Assembly (NCBI RefSeq): GCF_011604685.1
Contig: NZ_CP050063.1
Coordinates: forward strand, 3,928,501-3,992,500
DNA length: 64,000 bases
Direction: 5' to 3'
Source of the DNA: Spirosoma aureum
GTDB taxonomy: Bacteria; Bacteroidota; Bacteroidia; Cytophagales; Spirosomataceae
Both the position numbers and the translations under genes were made by a program. The notes under the pieces are model-generated. The model was not told the DNA's origin. It did not search any database and saw only the letters and a program-made list of their open reading frames with translations. Below, one piece after another: positions 27,618-37,300 of this stretch. The first letter of the stretch is position 1. Every line of letters begins with the position of its first letter.

Positions 27618-27938
27618 CTAATCAACTCCTGCTGCTTTCTTCTTTTTATTCTTAGCAACAGCTTTTAACTCTTTCGCATCACTCTTCATTATTTTTTTCT
27701 CGGCTTTCTCTCGTTTACGATCAGCCTTAGCCATTCTTGTATTCGGATCAGAAACACCTGCTACTTCGATGCCTTTTCCTGTTTTAGCATTCATTTCGTG
27801 TTCTTTAGCTTTCGCTATTTTCTTTTCAGCCTTCATTTCTTTTTTGGCTGCTTTCCCTTCCTGAACAGCTTGAGTGTATCCAGGTCCTGCTACTGCCAGC
27901 AATGCGCAGACAGATGCAGCAATAATAATTTTTTTCAT
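27618..27938 (-). CDS. small secreted Lys/Ala-rich basic protein
   Basis: A 106-residue protein with a signal peptide (KKIIIAASVCALLAVAGPGYTQA) followed by an extremely Lys/Ala/Glu-rich tail with repeated KAEKK-type segments. It looks like an extended helical or disordered basic periplasmic protein. No family is recognised. A 7-bp hairpin (27962-27979) lies in its leader. Regions of this composition often evolve fast, so the sequence alone does not give a function. Confidence 0.72.
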   Translation of the reverse strand: MKKIIIAASVCALLAVAGPGYTQAVQEGKAAKKEMKAEKKIAKAKEHEMNAKTGKGIEVAGVSDPNTRMAKADRKREKAEKKIMKSDAKELKAVAKNKKKKAAGVD

Positions 27939-28754
27939 AGCGTTAAAGTAATTAGTAAAGCCTCACTACTCAGTGAGGGCGGGATTCAATATAATAACGA
28001 CCAACTCTCGTTCATGTTTTATGTATTCGACGATACTATTTGTATTTGTCAGGATAATGTAACCTTAAAAAATTGAGATATATTTCTGAATATGAGGTAA
28101 TTATGGTTTAATTAAATAAATGTGATATTTGATTAAGCGGTTGTAATAAAAATGCTATTTAGTTGGATTATAAATTAATTTTTAGATTTTTTATATGCTT
28201 TGTAAAACAACTAAATCAAGGATAATTATTTTATTTGTTCATCTAAAAAATAGGACTTATTCATTTAGTGGACCTTCTGAAATAGACCCTTTTAACTAGC
28301 TAGTCAGTTCGAATTTGATAAATTTATTTAGAATCAAGAAGAGAAATCTACTATTGATACTTTATTAGATTTTCAAGCTATAAAACATTATTACTAATAT
28401 GTAAGAGATTTCATGAATATTTTAAGTTGATTAACTCCTTTTATGGAATGACAAAAGTATAATACTTTACTGATAGCCGTAATGACGGCTTATTTTAAGT
28501 AAGTACTATTTTTATTTAGCATAAATCTGTATTTTAAAGAAAAATTGCGAATTGTATTTTTTGAAATGTATTTATGAACAGGATCAAATGACTTTGAATA
28601 GAAATAAGTGATCTTTTGTGTCAGAATAAGGAGCAACTATAAGATAAATTACTGTGGTGTTGAATTGCTTTGAAATACAAATGGGATTGCCTGCTTTTCT
28701 TGAAAAATGTAGCAGACAATCCCAGAAAAAATAACACCTCTATAACAACATTAA
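27939..28754. other. AT-rich intergenic region without gene
   Basis: About 816 bp, notably AT-rich, without an ORF of good coding quality. It begins with the leader hairpin CCTCACTACTCAGTGAGG near 27962 and otherwise shows only A/T tracts. It could hold promoters for the minus-strand gene 27618 or an unrecognised small RNA. No tRNA or riboswitch pattern seen. Confidence 0.5.
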
Positions 28755-29615
28755 TTAGAAACGGAATCCGAGGTTAAATGCAAATATCCGACGTTTGGTA
28801 TCGGCATTATCAAACACATTCTGGAGCCCCAGATTATAGACAGCATCGAGCGTTAAGGGCCCTAGGTTGATTCCTGCTCCCGCCAGACCGTTTAGAATCG
28901 TGCGGTTTAAATCATCGGCACCCAATTTGAAATTATTATTGCCAACTGCTACCAGCGAGGCAAATTCAGCACCTATCTGTAGCCGTAGACCAAGCGCACT
29001 GCCAATACGAACGCCAACATAGGCCGGAATAGCTAAAAAGTGTTGATCGATTTGGCCTCTTACCTCGTTAGAAACTGATCCGGGAGTTGTGCCCTGTCCC
29101 GTTCGAATCAGATTAGTGGTCGAATTGCGATACTCAAGACCAAGTTGCCCAAAGAAGGTACCACCCGAACGACCATAAATACCAGCCTGCCAGCCAGCAC
29201 GGTAGGCATTGTCTGGCGTAACTTCATGCACAAAACGGGATAAATTGACGCCTGCATAAATTCCAAATTTTCCAGCCTTCCATCTGTCTTTATCCGACTT
29301 CTGAGAACTGACGGCATTCGCCGGATCGTAGGGAGCAGCGGTTGTGGTCGTCGTTGTGGTTGTGGTCTGATTGTAACTGTTTGTTGTCGGAACGGTCGAG
29401 TTCGATCCCGCTCTATTCATATTCGATGTGCTATCGGTCGACATAGTGGTCGGTGAAGCTGAATAAGTAGTGCCGGTTGTTCGAGTTGTATCGGTTACTG
29501 GCGCTGCGTTGTAGGTCGATGTGGTCGTTGTTGACGTAGTATTGGTCGTGCTCTGGCCATTAACCAGGCCTGCACCTAGCAAGCAACTTGCCAGCAATGT
29601 GAGTTGAGTTTTCAT
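28755..29615 (-). CDS. outer-membrane beta-barrel protein with Thr-rich linker
   Basis: A 286-residue protein with signal peptide (KTQLTLLASCLLGAGLVNG), a very Thr/Ser-rich linker (residues about 22-93, with a run of Thr residues) and a small OmpX-type outer-membrane barrel from residue 113 onward, with FGIYAGVNLSRFVH and a final FAFNLGFRF ending in Phe. The barrel is common in Bacteroidota. The Thr-rich spacer may expose the barrel or serve as an O-glycosylation target (inference). No operon partners nearby. Confidence 0.82.
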   Translation of the reverse strand: MKTQLTLLASCLLGAGLVNGQSTTNTTSTTTTSTYNAAPVTDTTRTTGTTYSASPTTMSTDSTSNMNRAGSNSTVPTTNSYNQTTTTTTTTTAAPYDPANAVSSQKSDKDRWKAGKFGIYAGVNLSRFVHEVTPDNAYRAGWQAGIYGRSGGTFFGQLGLEYRNSTTNLIRTGQGTTPGSVSNEVRGQIDQHFLAIPAYVGVRIGSALGLRLQIGAEFASLVAVGNNNFKLGADDLNRTILNGLAGAGINLGPLTLDAVYNLGLQNVFDNADTKRRIFAFNLGFRF

Positions 29616-29727
29616 GTTATTTATTTTACGTTGAGTTGAAAATGAAATTAGAATAAATGCTTTAGCAGCAGACTGGTAAACTGATTTTTTAACATTGGTT
29701 TTTCTACAACTTCCTGCAAAAGCTAGC

Positions 29728-30222
29728 CTAGAGGGTGCCAGCAGGTTGATGTTTATAGGCGATACTACCTTTTAAAGCAGTCTGTAACTTTTTGGCCAGT
29801 TCATCCATATATGAAAAGCCAATTCGTTGGCGGAAAGTCCGTCCTTTAGTATATGTGATAGGGACGGCTATGTTAACCGTTGATCCATTGCTACCATTAC
29901 TCCCTTCCAGTAGTTGTCCCATTAGTTTTACGACTCCGGTATTTACCCATAGTTGGCCTTCAAAAACTAAACCTTTGCTGGTCAATATGGAATTAGGCAG
30001 GGATCGAATCCGCAGTACATCTTTTTCGGCTGAAAAGGAGAGTGATTCTGCAGTCAGTACCTGAGTAATAGCTAAATATGCATCCTTATCGGCCAGACTG
30101 GTAGAAAGTACAATAGTGTTGGCTCCGACAAAAGGCCCATATTGTGCCCCCAATGGGATAGTAGTAGAACAAATCAGGAGGGCTATCCAGTAGCCAGTCC
30201 GGAAACAAACTATATGGTTCAT
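29728..30222 (-). CDS. hypothetical secreted protein
   Basis: About 164 residues from the ATG at 30222, starting with MNHIVCFRTGYWIALLICST, a signal-peptide-like segment. An in-frame ATG at 30288 adds 22 residues ahead of the signal and is less likely. The body is a mixed-composition periplasmic protein with no domain I can name; a central SKGLVFEGQLWVNTG stretch looks beta-rich. It lies just upstream of the LytTR gene on the same strand, and the two may be co-regulated. Confidence 0.58.
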   Translation of the reverse strand: MNHIVCFRTGYWIALLICSTTIPLGAQYGPFVGANTIVLSTSLADKDAYLAITQVLTAESLSFSAEKDVLRIRSLPNSILTSKGLVFEGQLWVNTGVVKLMGQLLEGSNGSNGSTVNIAVPITYTKGRTFRQRIGFSYMDELAKKLQTALKGSIAYKHQPAGTL

Positions 30223-30311
30223 TAGCGTAGGTTGTGAGACTAATTTATTTTTTATCGATTCGTGCTGAAGATGGCTGTGTCCATCCACTCTTTTTAGAAC
30301 GATCAGTGCTT

Positions 30312-30671
30312 TCAGGATTGCACCTTAAGCAGGGCGAGCTTATCACGGATGCGTTGCAGTCTACGCCGAGCTACCGGAATGGGAGCATCATTAGCCAGCA
30401 TCAGTTCCATCGATCGTCCGTCAAGTCGGTCGACGCCAACAATATGGCGGTAATTGATTAGTGTAGACTTGTTGGCTCTCAGAAAGCTGGGCAACCGATC
30501 TTCAAAGAGTTTTAGTGTTTGGCTAGAGACGATAGGGCTTTTGGCACCCTGGCAATAGATTCGGGTATAGTTCCCGTAACCTTTGCAGTGAGTAATTAAG
30601 CAGACAGGAATCGGTTTTTGTATTCCAGGTATCTTAATTGTCTCATTTTTGGGATGTGCGCTCTTACTCAT
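30312..30671 (-). CDS. stand-alone LytTR DNA-binding protein
   Basis: A 119-residue protein that is almost wholly a LytTR domain. The segments HCKGYGNYTRIYC, SSQTLKLFEDRLP, and FLRANKSTLINYRHIVGVDRLD followed by an ARRRLQRI end are family landmarks. There is no receiver domain, so it is not a response regulator but a single-domain transcription factor. Its target could be the adjacent gene; no operator is visible. Confidence 0.85.
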   Translation of the reverse strand: MSKSAHPKNETIKIPGIQKPIPVCLITHCKGYGNYTRIYCQGAKSPIVSSQTLKLFEDRLPSFLRANKSTLINYRHIVGVDRLDGRSMELMLANDAPIPVARRRLQRIRDKLALLKVQS

Positions 30672-30826
30672 ACAAAAAAGTAATTGATAAAAAAGTTTAG
30701 GTAGAAACTACCAATGACACAAAAGCCGTGTATAGGCATCTGAACAGACTGAGGCAGGAAAAAAAGGCTTATCAGAGACAAGCCCATTTTCAACTCTGCG
30801 TCAATTGTATTTCTTTGAGAAGTGGA

Positions 30827-31033
30827 TCAATGAGCAAGTTTTCTTTTGAAAAAGTCAAATCCAGCATATGTGTAGACTAAAATGGCGCCTGTTTCCAGCA
30901 AGGCTTCGGCATGGTTTGCCGCGTAAACTCCGGTCTTAAAATCCTCAATCCAATCAACTAGTACGAGAAAATAGCCTGCTACGCAAGCCAGTAAACAAAC
31001 AGTCACTCCGAAAATAAGCAGTCCCTGCCGCAT
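30827..31033 (-). CDS. small membrane protein, hypothetical
   Basis: A 68-residue protein with two hydrophobic segments (residues about 4-25 and 45-60) separated by a charged loop, ending FDFFKRKLAH. No family recognised. The frame is free of stops and the start follows a reasonable A/T-rich stretch, but coding status is uncertain at this length. Confidence 0.45.
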   Translation of the reverse strand: MRQGLLIFGVTVCLLACVAGYFLVLVDWIEDFKTGVYAANHAEALLETGAILVYTYAGFDFFKRKLAH

Positions 31034-31675
31034 AGGATTTTTTGGTTATTAGTGCTTTCTCGTAAAATGAGAAGGTAGGCTGGATAGCTTCATTACATAC
31101 AAAATATCGACCAGTGGTTTTTACTCAGGTGTGTCCAAGTCACTAAATTCCATGTACAAACACATGAAAAAACCGGTTATTTACCTAAAAATGAAGATTA
31201 CTCATTAGTTAATTTTTACTAGGGAGCTATACTTTTCGTGCGTATCGCAAAAAGAAATATTACTAATATGGGGAATATGTTCTACAGCTTCGGGGGCTTA
31301 TAGAGACAACCCTTGGACAAGTGACTAGTTTAACTAGTCTAAATTAACGACTGGTACTATACGTTTAAGCGAATAACAGCTATTTATGAGGTCCCGGTTA
31401 TGAGCGTGGTGTTGACAACTAATAGCCAAACCTTAATGTTCTCAGCTAGTACCAGAAGTCCCGTCATTCATACAGATTTCAAGTTGATACATCGACATCG
31501 TGAAATCTGCATGAATTTCTAACTGAGGCAGTGTGAATGGCAACCCAATATGGGCTATGCAAATAACGATCTGAGGCTAACCATTGAGGTAGAATCGGTA
31601 CAGTATAAGGCCTGCCAGATAGTTTGTAATAGAAGACGGTACTTCTGAGCGAAAGCCTAAATCTGTGTGGCAGAT
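31034..31675. other. intergenic stretch without gene
   Basis: About 640 bp before the MFS transporter 3' end. I see no convincing gene; a 66-codon minus-strand frame ending at 31479 has weak coding character. Likely promoter and terminator space for the flanking minus-strand genes. Confidence 0.45.
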
Positions 31676-32974
31676 TCATTCTTCTAAATAATTCAAATCC
31701 TTATCATGTGTTTCAGGTATAGTCAGAATGGCGTAAAACCCGATTATGAAGCTGACCAGACCAACAATGGCACCGGCATTAATGATGTTTAGCGAAGGTT
31801 TTAGGGCCTGATAACTCAAGGTCATTGGAATCAGAAAAGCGCGAACCATATTTGGTATTGTGGTGGCTGCCGTAGCGCGGAGATTGGTGCCAAATTGTTC
31901 AGCACTGATGGTCACGAACATAGCCCAGTAGCCATTACCAAATCCCAAACCTAAACAGAGACAATAGAAAATAGTGGCACTTTTGATCCCGATGTATAAG
32001 TAAAGCAAGCTGAATACAAGCGCAATGGCCATAAAAAGGGCAATTGCTTTTTTGCGCGATTTCAGGGACTGACTAATGAAACCGTTGGACAGATCGCCGA
32101 TGGCCATTCCAATGTATAACCAGGTAATGGCTAAACCTGGCTGAATTTCTTCGGCAATGCCTAATGCTCTTCCAAATTCATTACTGAACGAAGCGAGGAT
32201 GCCAGTAATAAACCAGGTTGGAATGCCAATTCCAATGCATTTAAGATAGCGACTGAGCCGATCCGCATTCGTAAAAAAGGCGAAGAAGTTACCCCGGCTA
32301 ACGTGTTTTTGCTCTGTTATGCTGGTGAACATACCTGATTCAATCACGCCAATTCGTAATAATAACAAACCAAATCCTAAACCACCTCCAACGAAAAAGG
32401 CCGTTTCCCAGTCGAACAGTTTTACCGTAAAATAGGCTACTACAGCTCCCAAAACACCAATTCCTGCCACAAGTGAGGTGGCTATAGCCCGTTTTTCTTT
32501 CGGTAGAATTTCGCTGACGAGCGTTATCCCGGCACCCAATTCACCCGCAAGCCCGACACCTGCTACAAATCGCATCAGTGCATAATAGGTGACGGGGTCC
32601 ATGAAGGTTACGTGCTTGACAAATCCACAGGCAATATTGGCAATAGAGTATGTAATAATACTACCAAATAACACCGACAGCCGTCCACGCTTATCGCCAA
32701 GAACACCCCATAAGATGCCACCGAGCAGTAAACCCGCCATTTGCCAGTTTATGATGCGTCCGCCTATGGTTGAAATCTGGTCGGGAGCGAGCCCCAGATC
32801 TTTCAGACTCGGTACACGAACAATTCCAAACAGAAGCAGGTCGTAAATATCGACGAAGTAGCCCAACGCTGCCACAATGACCGGCAAACTAAATAAACCA
32901 ATTGGTGCCGCACGTTGGCGGTTCGGTTGTACGGAACCGCCAGCCGGTTTGGATGAAGCATCTGGAACAACCAT
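31676..32974 (-). CDS. MFS transporter
   Basis: A 432-residue transporter with twelve hydrophobic segments and the MFS loop GDKRGRLSVLFGS near residue 92, followed by a RFVAGVGLAGELGAG stretch and a PKEKRAIATSLVAGIG loop that fit the metabolite:proton symporter branch. It likely imports a small organic compound such as a sugar or organic acid. Upstream on the same strand is a NUDIX-type regulator gene, and the nearby ThuA and GH106 genes suggest a carbohydrate link, but the substrate is not determined. Confidence 0.88.
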   Translation of the reverse strand: MVVPDASSKPAGGSVQPNRQRAAPIGLFSLPVIVAALGYFVDIYDLLLFGIVRVPSLKDLGLAPDQISTIGGRIINWQMAGLLLGGILWGVLGDKRGRLSVLFGSIITYSIANIACGFVKHVTFMDPVTYYALMRFVAGVGLAGELGAGITLVSEILPKEKRAIATSLVAGIGVLGAVVAYFTVKLFDWETAFFVGGGLGFGLLLLRIGVIESGMFTSITEQKHVSRGNFFAFFTNADRLSRYLKCIGIGIPTWFITGILASFSNEFGRALGIAEEIQPGLAITWLYIGMAIGDLSNGFISQSLKSRKKAIALFMAIALVFSLLYLYIGIKSATIFYCLCLGLGFGNGYWAMFVTISAEQFGTNLRATAATTIPNMVRAFLIPMTLSYQALKPSLNIINAGAIVGLVSFIIGFYAILTIPETHDKDLNYLEE

Positions 32975-33005
32975 GAGTAATGGAGGGTCTATTGAAATAA
33001 TTCGT

Positions 33006-33013
33006 CAAATCTA
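33006..33013 (-). promoter_or_regulatory. candidate -7 promoter element of MFS gene
   Basis: TAGATTTG on the minus strand matches the Bacteroidota -7 consensus TAnnTTTG, about 32 bp before the MFS start. A clear -33 TTG at the expected spacing is absent, so this is tentative. Confidence 0.3.
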
Positions 33014-33247
33014 TTGAACAGCGATACAATATTTTGCTAAAACAGATAATGTCTTAAATAATTTTATTGCAATATGCCAATTTGGGACATTATTAAGTGC
33101 TAAGTTCTAAAATAAGTCAATCAATTGATTGCTGAAATAGGAAAGAAATGCAATGACCAATGCCACATGTTCATAGTTCAGGCAACGTATTCTCGGAATT
33201 GAAAAATGGGGCGCTGTTCATCATGAGAAAATTAGTGAGAAAGAGGC

Positions 33248-33973
33248 CTATCGCTGGAAGCGATACAGGAAAGGGGCTTTGTTGGCAGCGCCAGTGAATT
33301 TTTTTTCCAGACGTTCCAGTACATTTAAGTCCAGAATTTTTTTCTGGAAGTTGTTTCTGGCAAAAGGTTTGTCATAAATGGATTCGTAGAGTTCCTGTAC
33401 TTCCTTCATGGTGAACGTTTCGGGAAGCAGGTTAAAGGCAATCAATTTCTGATCAAGATTTAGCCGCAAGGTATCGAGAGCCTGGGCCACCATCTCGTTA
33501 TGATCCATGATCATGGTAGGTAAGTTCCGTATCGGATACCAATCCATTGACTCATCGATTTCGTTTTTCTGAGGAATTACTTTATTGATATCAACCAGAG
33601 CATAATAGCCGATGGACACAAACCGTCGGGTGATCCATTCCAGTTCTTTTCGGTTGAATCGATTGTCTCCCAGTTTATCTTCATTGAGGTTAATTATCCG
33701 TTCAAGAAACGAGCTATTGCTCCGCTCAGCATCCCCAAACACTCTGAATTGGTCCAGATAAATATCTTTGATACCCGTCCGCTCTTCTAAAATGCGTCGG
33801 GCCGCCTGATCAATACCTTCTCCCTGAAAAATAAAACCACTGGGGAGCGCCCAGAAATCACCCCGAAAATCAAGTTTTGGAACGAGTACATTAAGTTGTT
33901 TTTCCTGGTAGCCAAAAATGATGCAATCAATCGAAAGCTGTTGAATATAATTCTGTTCACTCGGTGAATGCAT
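33248..33973 (-). CDS. NUDIX-domain transcriptional regulator (NrtR/AraR-like)
   Basis: A 241-residue protein with an N-terminal Nudix fold and a C-terminal winged-helix (FTMKEVQELYESIYDKPFARNNFQKKI region, near 185-215). The Nudix box at residues 46-68 reads GX5EX7RILEERTGI, where REUXEEXGU is expected: the RE glutamate is Ile and one of the EE pair is Arg. Hydrolase activity is therefore probably lost and the domain senses a ligand, as in NrtR and Bacteroides AraR. Neighbours are an MFS transporter and the ThuA/GH106 pair, which it may control. The perfect palindrome at 34305 is its best candidate operator. Confidence 0.88.
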   Translation of the reverse strand: MHSPSEQNYIQQLSIDCIIFGYQEKQLNVLVPKLDFRGDFWALPSGFIFQGEGIDQAARRILEERTGIKDIYLDQFRVFGDAERSNSSFLERIINLNEDKLGDNRFNRKELEWITRRFVSIGYYALVDINKVIPQKNEIDESMDWYPIRNLPTMIMDHNEMVAQALDTLRLNLDQKLIAFNLLPETFTMKEVQELYESIYDKPFARNNFQKKILDLNVLERLEKKFTGAANKAPFLYRFQR

Positions 33974-34304
33974 GGCGCACTGGATAGATATTGGTAAGAA
34001 ATTAAGATGTAAACTTACGCTCCCCGACGTATCACTGGTGCGAAGTACCAGTTTTGTTTTTCATTAACCCCAGATAATCTTTCCTGAATTGATGAGGTTC
34101 AGGGTATTTCGAAAGTCATCTAGTTGAAGAAACCGGGCAATCCGCGCAGAGGCAAGGGTTACTGATGGATTGAGCCTTGCTGGATGTAAGCCAAATCAGC
34201 AGCTGTAGGGAATTTAGATTTCTTAATGGCATGTAGGGTTTGATTATAGGGTGGCAATCGATCATTTAAGGATGGTACTACAAATGTATAGAATTGGATA
34301 AAAT

Positions 34305-34329
34305 TTATTGTCTATAATTTAGACAATAA
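34305..34329. promoter_or_regulatory. perfect palindrome, candidate NUDIX-regulator operator
   Basis: Two perfect 10-bp arms, TTATTGTCTA at 34305-34314 and TAGACAATAA at 34320-34329, with a 5-bp spacer. It sits 14 bp upstream of the candidate -7 element at 34344, where a repressor would overlap the -33 region. A degenerate half-site (ATAATGTCTTA) is near 33046 upstream of the MFS gene. Confidence 0.6.
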
Positions 34330-34343
34330 AAATAATTCTTTTC

Positions 34344-34351
34344 TATCTTTG
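34344..34351 (+). promoter_or_regulatory. -7 promoter element of ThuA/sorbosone dehydrogenase gene
   Basis: TATCTTTG exactly matches the Bacteroidota -7 consensus TAnnTTTG, 28 bp before the ATG at 34380. The -33 region lies within the palindrome at 34305. Confidence 0.6.
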
Positions 34352-34379
34352 TCCAACTAAGTGAAAACCAGTAACCGAG

Positions 34380-37300
34380 ATGCGACAAAACTCCTTTAGA
34401 ATCTGTTTGCTGACTTTGGGCTTATGGCTGTTGGTACAGTCGATTTTTGCCCAGGAACCCAAACGTAGCGTACTTGTCTTTAGTAAAACGGCCGCATTCC
34501 GGCATCAGTCAATTGAAGCGGGCAAAACAGCCCTGGCTAAAATGGCCACCGAAAAGGGGTTTGGTGTACAGTTTACCGAAGACGGGGCTCAGTTTAATGA
34601 ATCAGGCTTAAAGCGTTTCAACACGGTTGTTTTCCTGAATACGACTGGCGATGTGCTCAACGGTGAGCAGCAGGCAGCTTTTGAACGCTACATTCAGGCG
34701 GGTGGTGGCTATGTGGGTATTCATGCGGCTACAGATACCGAGTACGAATGGCCATGGTATGGGAAACTGGCGGGCGCCTATTTTCTGGATCACCCAATGC
34801 CCAATAATGTGCAGAAAGGGAAGTTTATCGTTACCCTCAAAAATCATTGGGCGACCAAAGGTATGCCCGACGAGTTTGAGCGAAATGACGAATTCTACAG
34901 TTTCAAGGATATTTCGCCGAAAATCAACGTCGTTCTGAAGATCGACGAAAAGAGCTATGTCGGGGGTAAGAATCCTGATTTTCACCCCATGAGCTGGTAT
35001 CAGGAGTACGACGGTGGCAGGGCCTTTTATACGGCTATGGGTCATACCGACGAAACCTTCACCGAGCCTTTGTTTCTAAACCACCTGTGGGCTGGTATTA
35101 ACTATACAACGGGAGGGGACGCACCGAAGCCGCTGGATTACGCCAAAGCCCGACCCGAAGAGAATCGGTTTACCAAAGGTGTTCTGGCCGAAAAACTGGA
35201 TGAACCGATGGAACTGAGCGTACTTGGTGACGGTCGAATCCTGTTCATTGAGCGCAAAGGAGAAGTTCGGCTCTACACGATCAAAACGAAGGAGCTGAAA
35301 ACTATTGCGAAGATCCCGGTTAGTACAAAATATGTGAGTAAGGAAGGTAAAGAGTCAATGGGTGAAGATGGACTTCTGGGCTTGAGCAAAGACCCCAACT
35401 TTGCTCAGAACCACTGGATTTATCTGTACTATTCAGATCCGGCTGAGTCTAAAAACGTTCTGGCCCGCTTCGAATTAAAGGGTGATGAACTGGTAATGAA
35501 TTCCAGAAAGTTGATGCTGGACATACCAACGCAGCGCGAGGAGTGCTGCCATACGGGCGGCTCAATTGCCTGGGATCGAGCTGGTAATCTGTACCTCTCG
35601 ACGGGTGATAACACCAACCCCCACGGCTCCAATGGGTATAGCCCCAGTGATGAACGACCCGGCCGCAATGCCTGGGACGCCCAGAAATCGTCGGCCAACA
35701 CCAACGATTTACGCGGTAAAATCATCCGTATCAAACCTCAGCCCGACGGTACATACACCATTCCTGATGGTAATCTTTTCCCAAAAGGAACCGCCCAAAC
35801 ACGTCCGGAGATTTACACCATGGGCCATCGCAACCCTTTCCGCATCTCAGTCGATCAGAAAACGGGTTACGTATATTGGGGAGAGGTAGGTCCTGATGCC
35901 GCCAAACCAGATCCGAATAGGGGTGCTGCTGGCCATGATGAAGTTGGACAGGCGCGGAAAGCCGGTAACTTTGGCTGGCCACATTTTGTGGGCGACAACA
36001 AGGCATACACTAAATATGATTTTGTTGTCGAAAAATCCGGCGACAAATGGGACGCCAACGCACCAACCAATACATCGCCCAATAATACAGGGCTGAATAC
36101 GCTTCCCCCGGCTCAGAAAGCCTTTATCTGGTATCCGTATGATGGCTCTCCCGAGTTCCCGTTGGTAGGTGCAGGCGGTCGTAATGCAATGGCAGGACCA
36201 GTGTTTTATGCGGAGGATTTTATAAATGCCCCCAACGCTTTCCCGAATTACTACAACGGGAAGCTGCTAACTTACGACTGGATGCGCGGCTGGATTATGG
36301 CCGTGACGATGGACAAGGATGGTAATTATCAGTCGATGGAGCGGTTTATGCCGAGTTATAAGTTCAGCAACCCGATGGATATGGAATTTGCCGATAACGG
36401 GGACTTGTATATGCTCGAATATGGCTCCGGCTGGTTTACGGCCAACGACGATGCCCGCCTGATTCGCATTGAGTATAACGGGGGGAACCGCAAACCGCAG
36501 CTTCAGGTGGCAGCCAATAAGATGGGCGGTTCTGCACCGTTCAACCTGAGCCTCACGGCAAAAGGAACAGTCGATGCGGATGGCGATGCACTGACCTATG
36601 CCTGGAAGATTTCGTCAAGAAATGGGTTTTCTAAGCTGATTAATGCCCCTGATGCTACGCTGACGCTCTCAACAGTAGGGGTCTACAAGGCTACGCTTAC
36701 TGTCAATGATGGAAAAGGTGGTATCGTTTCCCAGTCGATGGACATTACGGTGGGCAATGAAGCTCCAGTCTTGAGTGTCCAGCTACCCGGCGGTAATAAG
36801 TCATTTTTCACCCCCAATAAACCCTTCCGATACGATATAAAGGTAAATGATAAGGAAGATGGTACGCTCGGGAAAGGTATCGATCCGGAGCGGGTGGCTG
36901 TCAATATTGATTACATGCCGGAGGGTTTTGATAAAATCGCCATCGCGCAGGGCCATCGATCGGCCGATGCCGGGGCTCTCCTGGCGAGTGGCAAAAAACT
37001 TATCGAAGCCAGCGATTGCAAGGGCTGTCACAGTGTGGCTAAAAAATCGATCGGACCTGCCTACATGGACGTAGCCAGTAAATACAAGGGTGATAACACC
37101 GCTCTGGAACGGCTGACAAAGAAGGTAATCGCCGGTGGTAGTGGCGTTTGGGGAGAAACGGCGATGGCGGCTCACCCACAGCTTTCAGCTGCCGATGCCG
37201 CCGATATGGTCAAATATATCTTGAATGTATCCAGCGAAGCCGCCAGCAGCAATGCCTTGCCGGTGAAGGGGAGCTACACCGCCAGCGTCCCATCCGGTGA

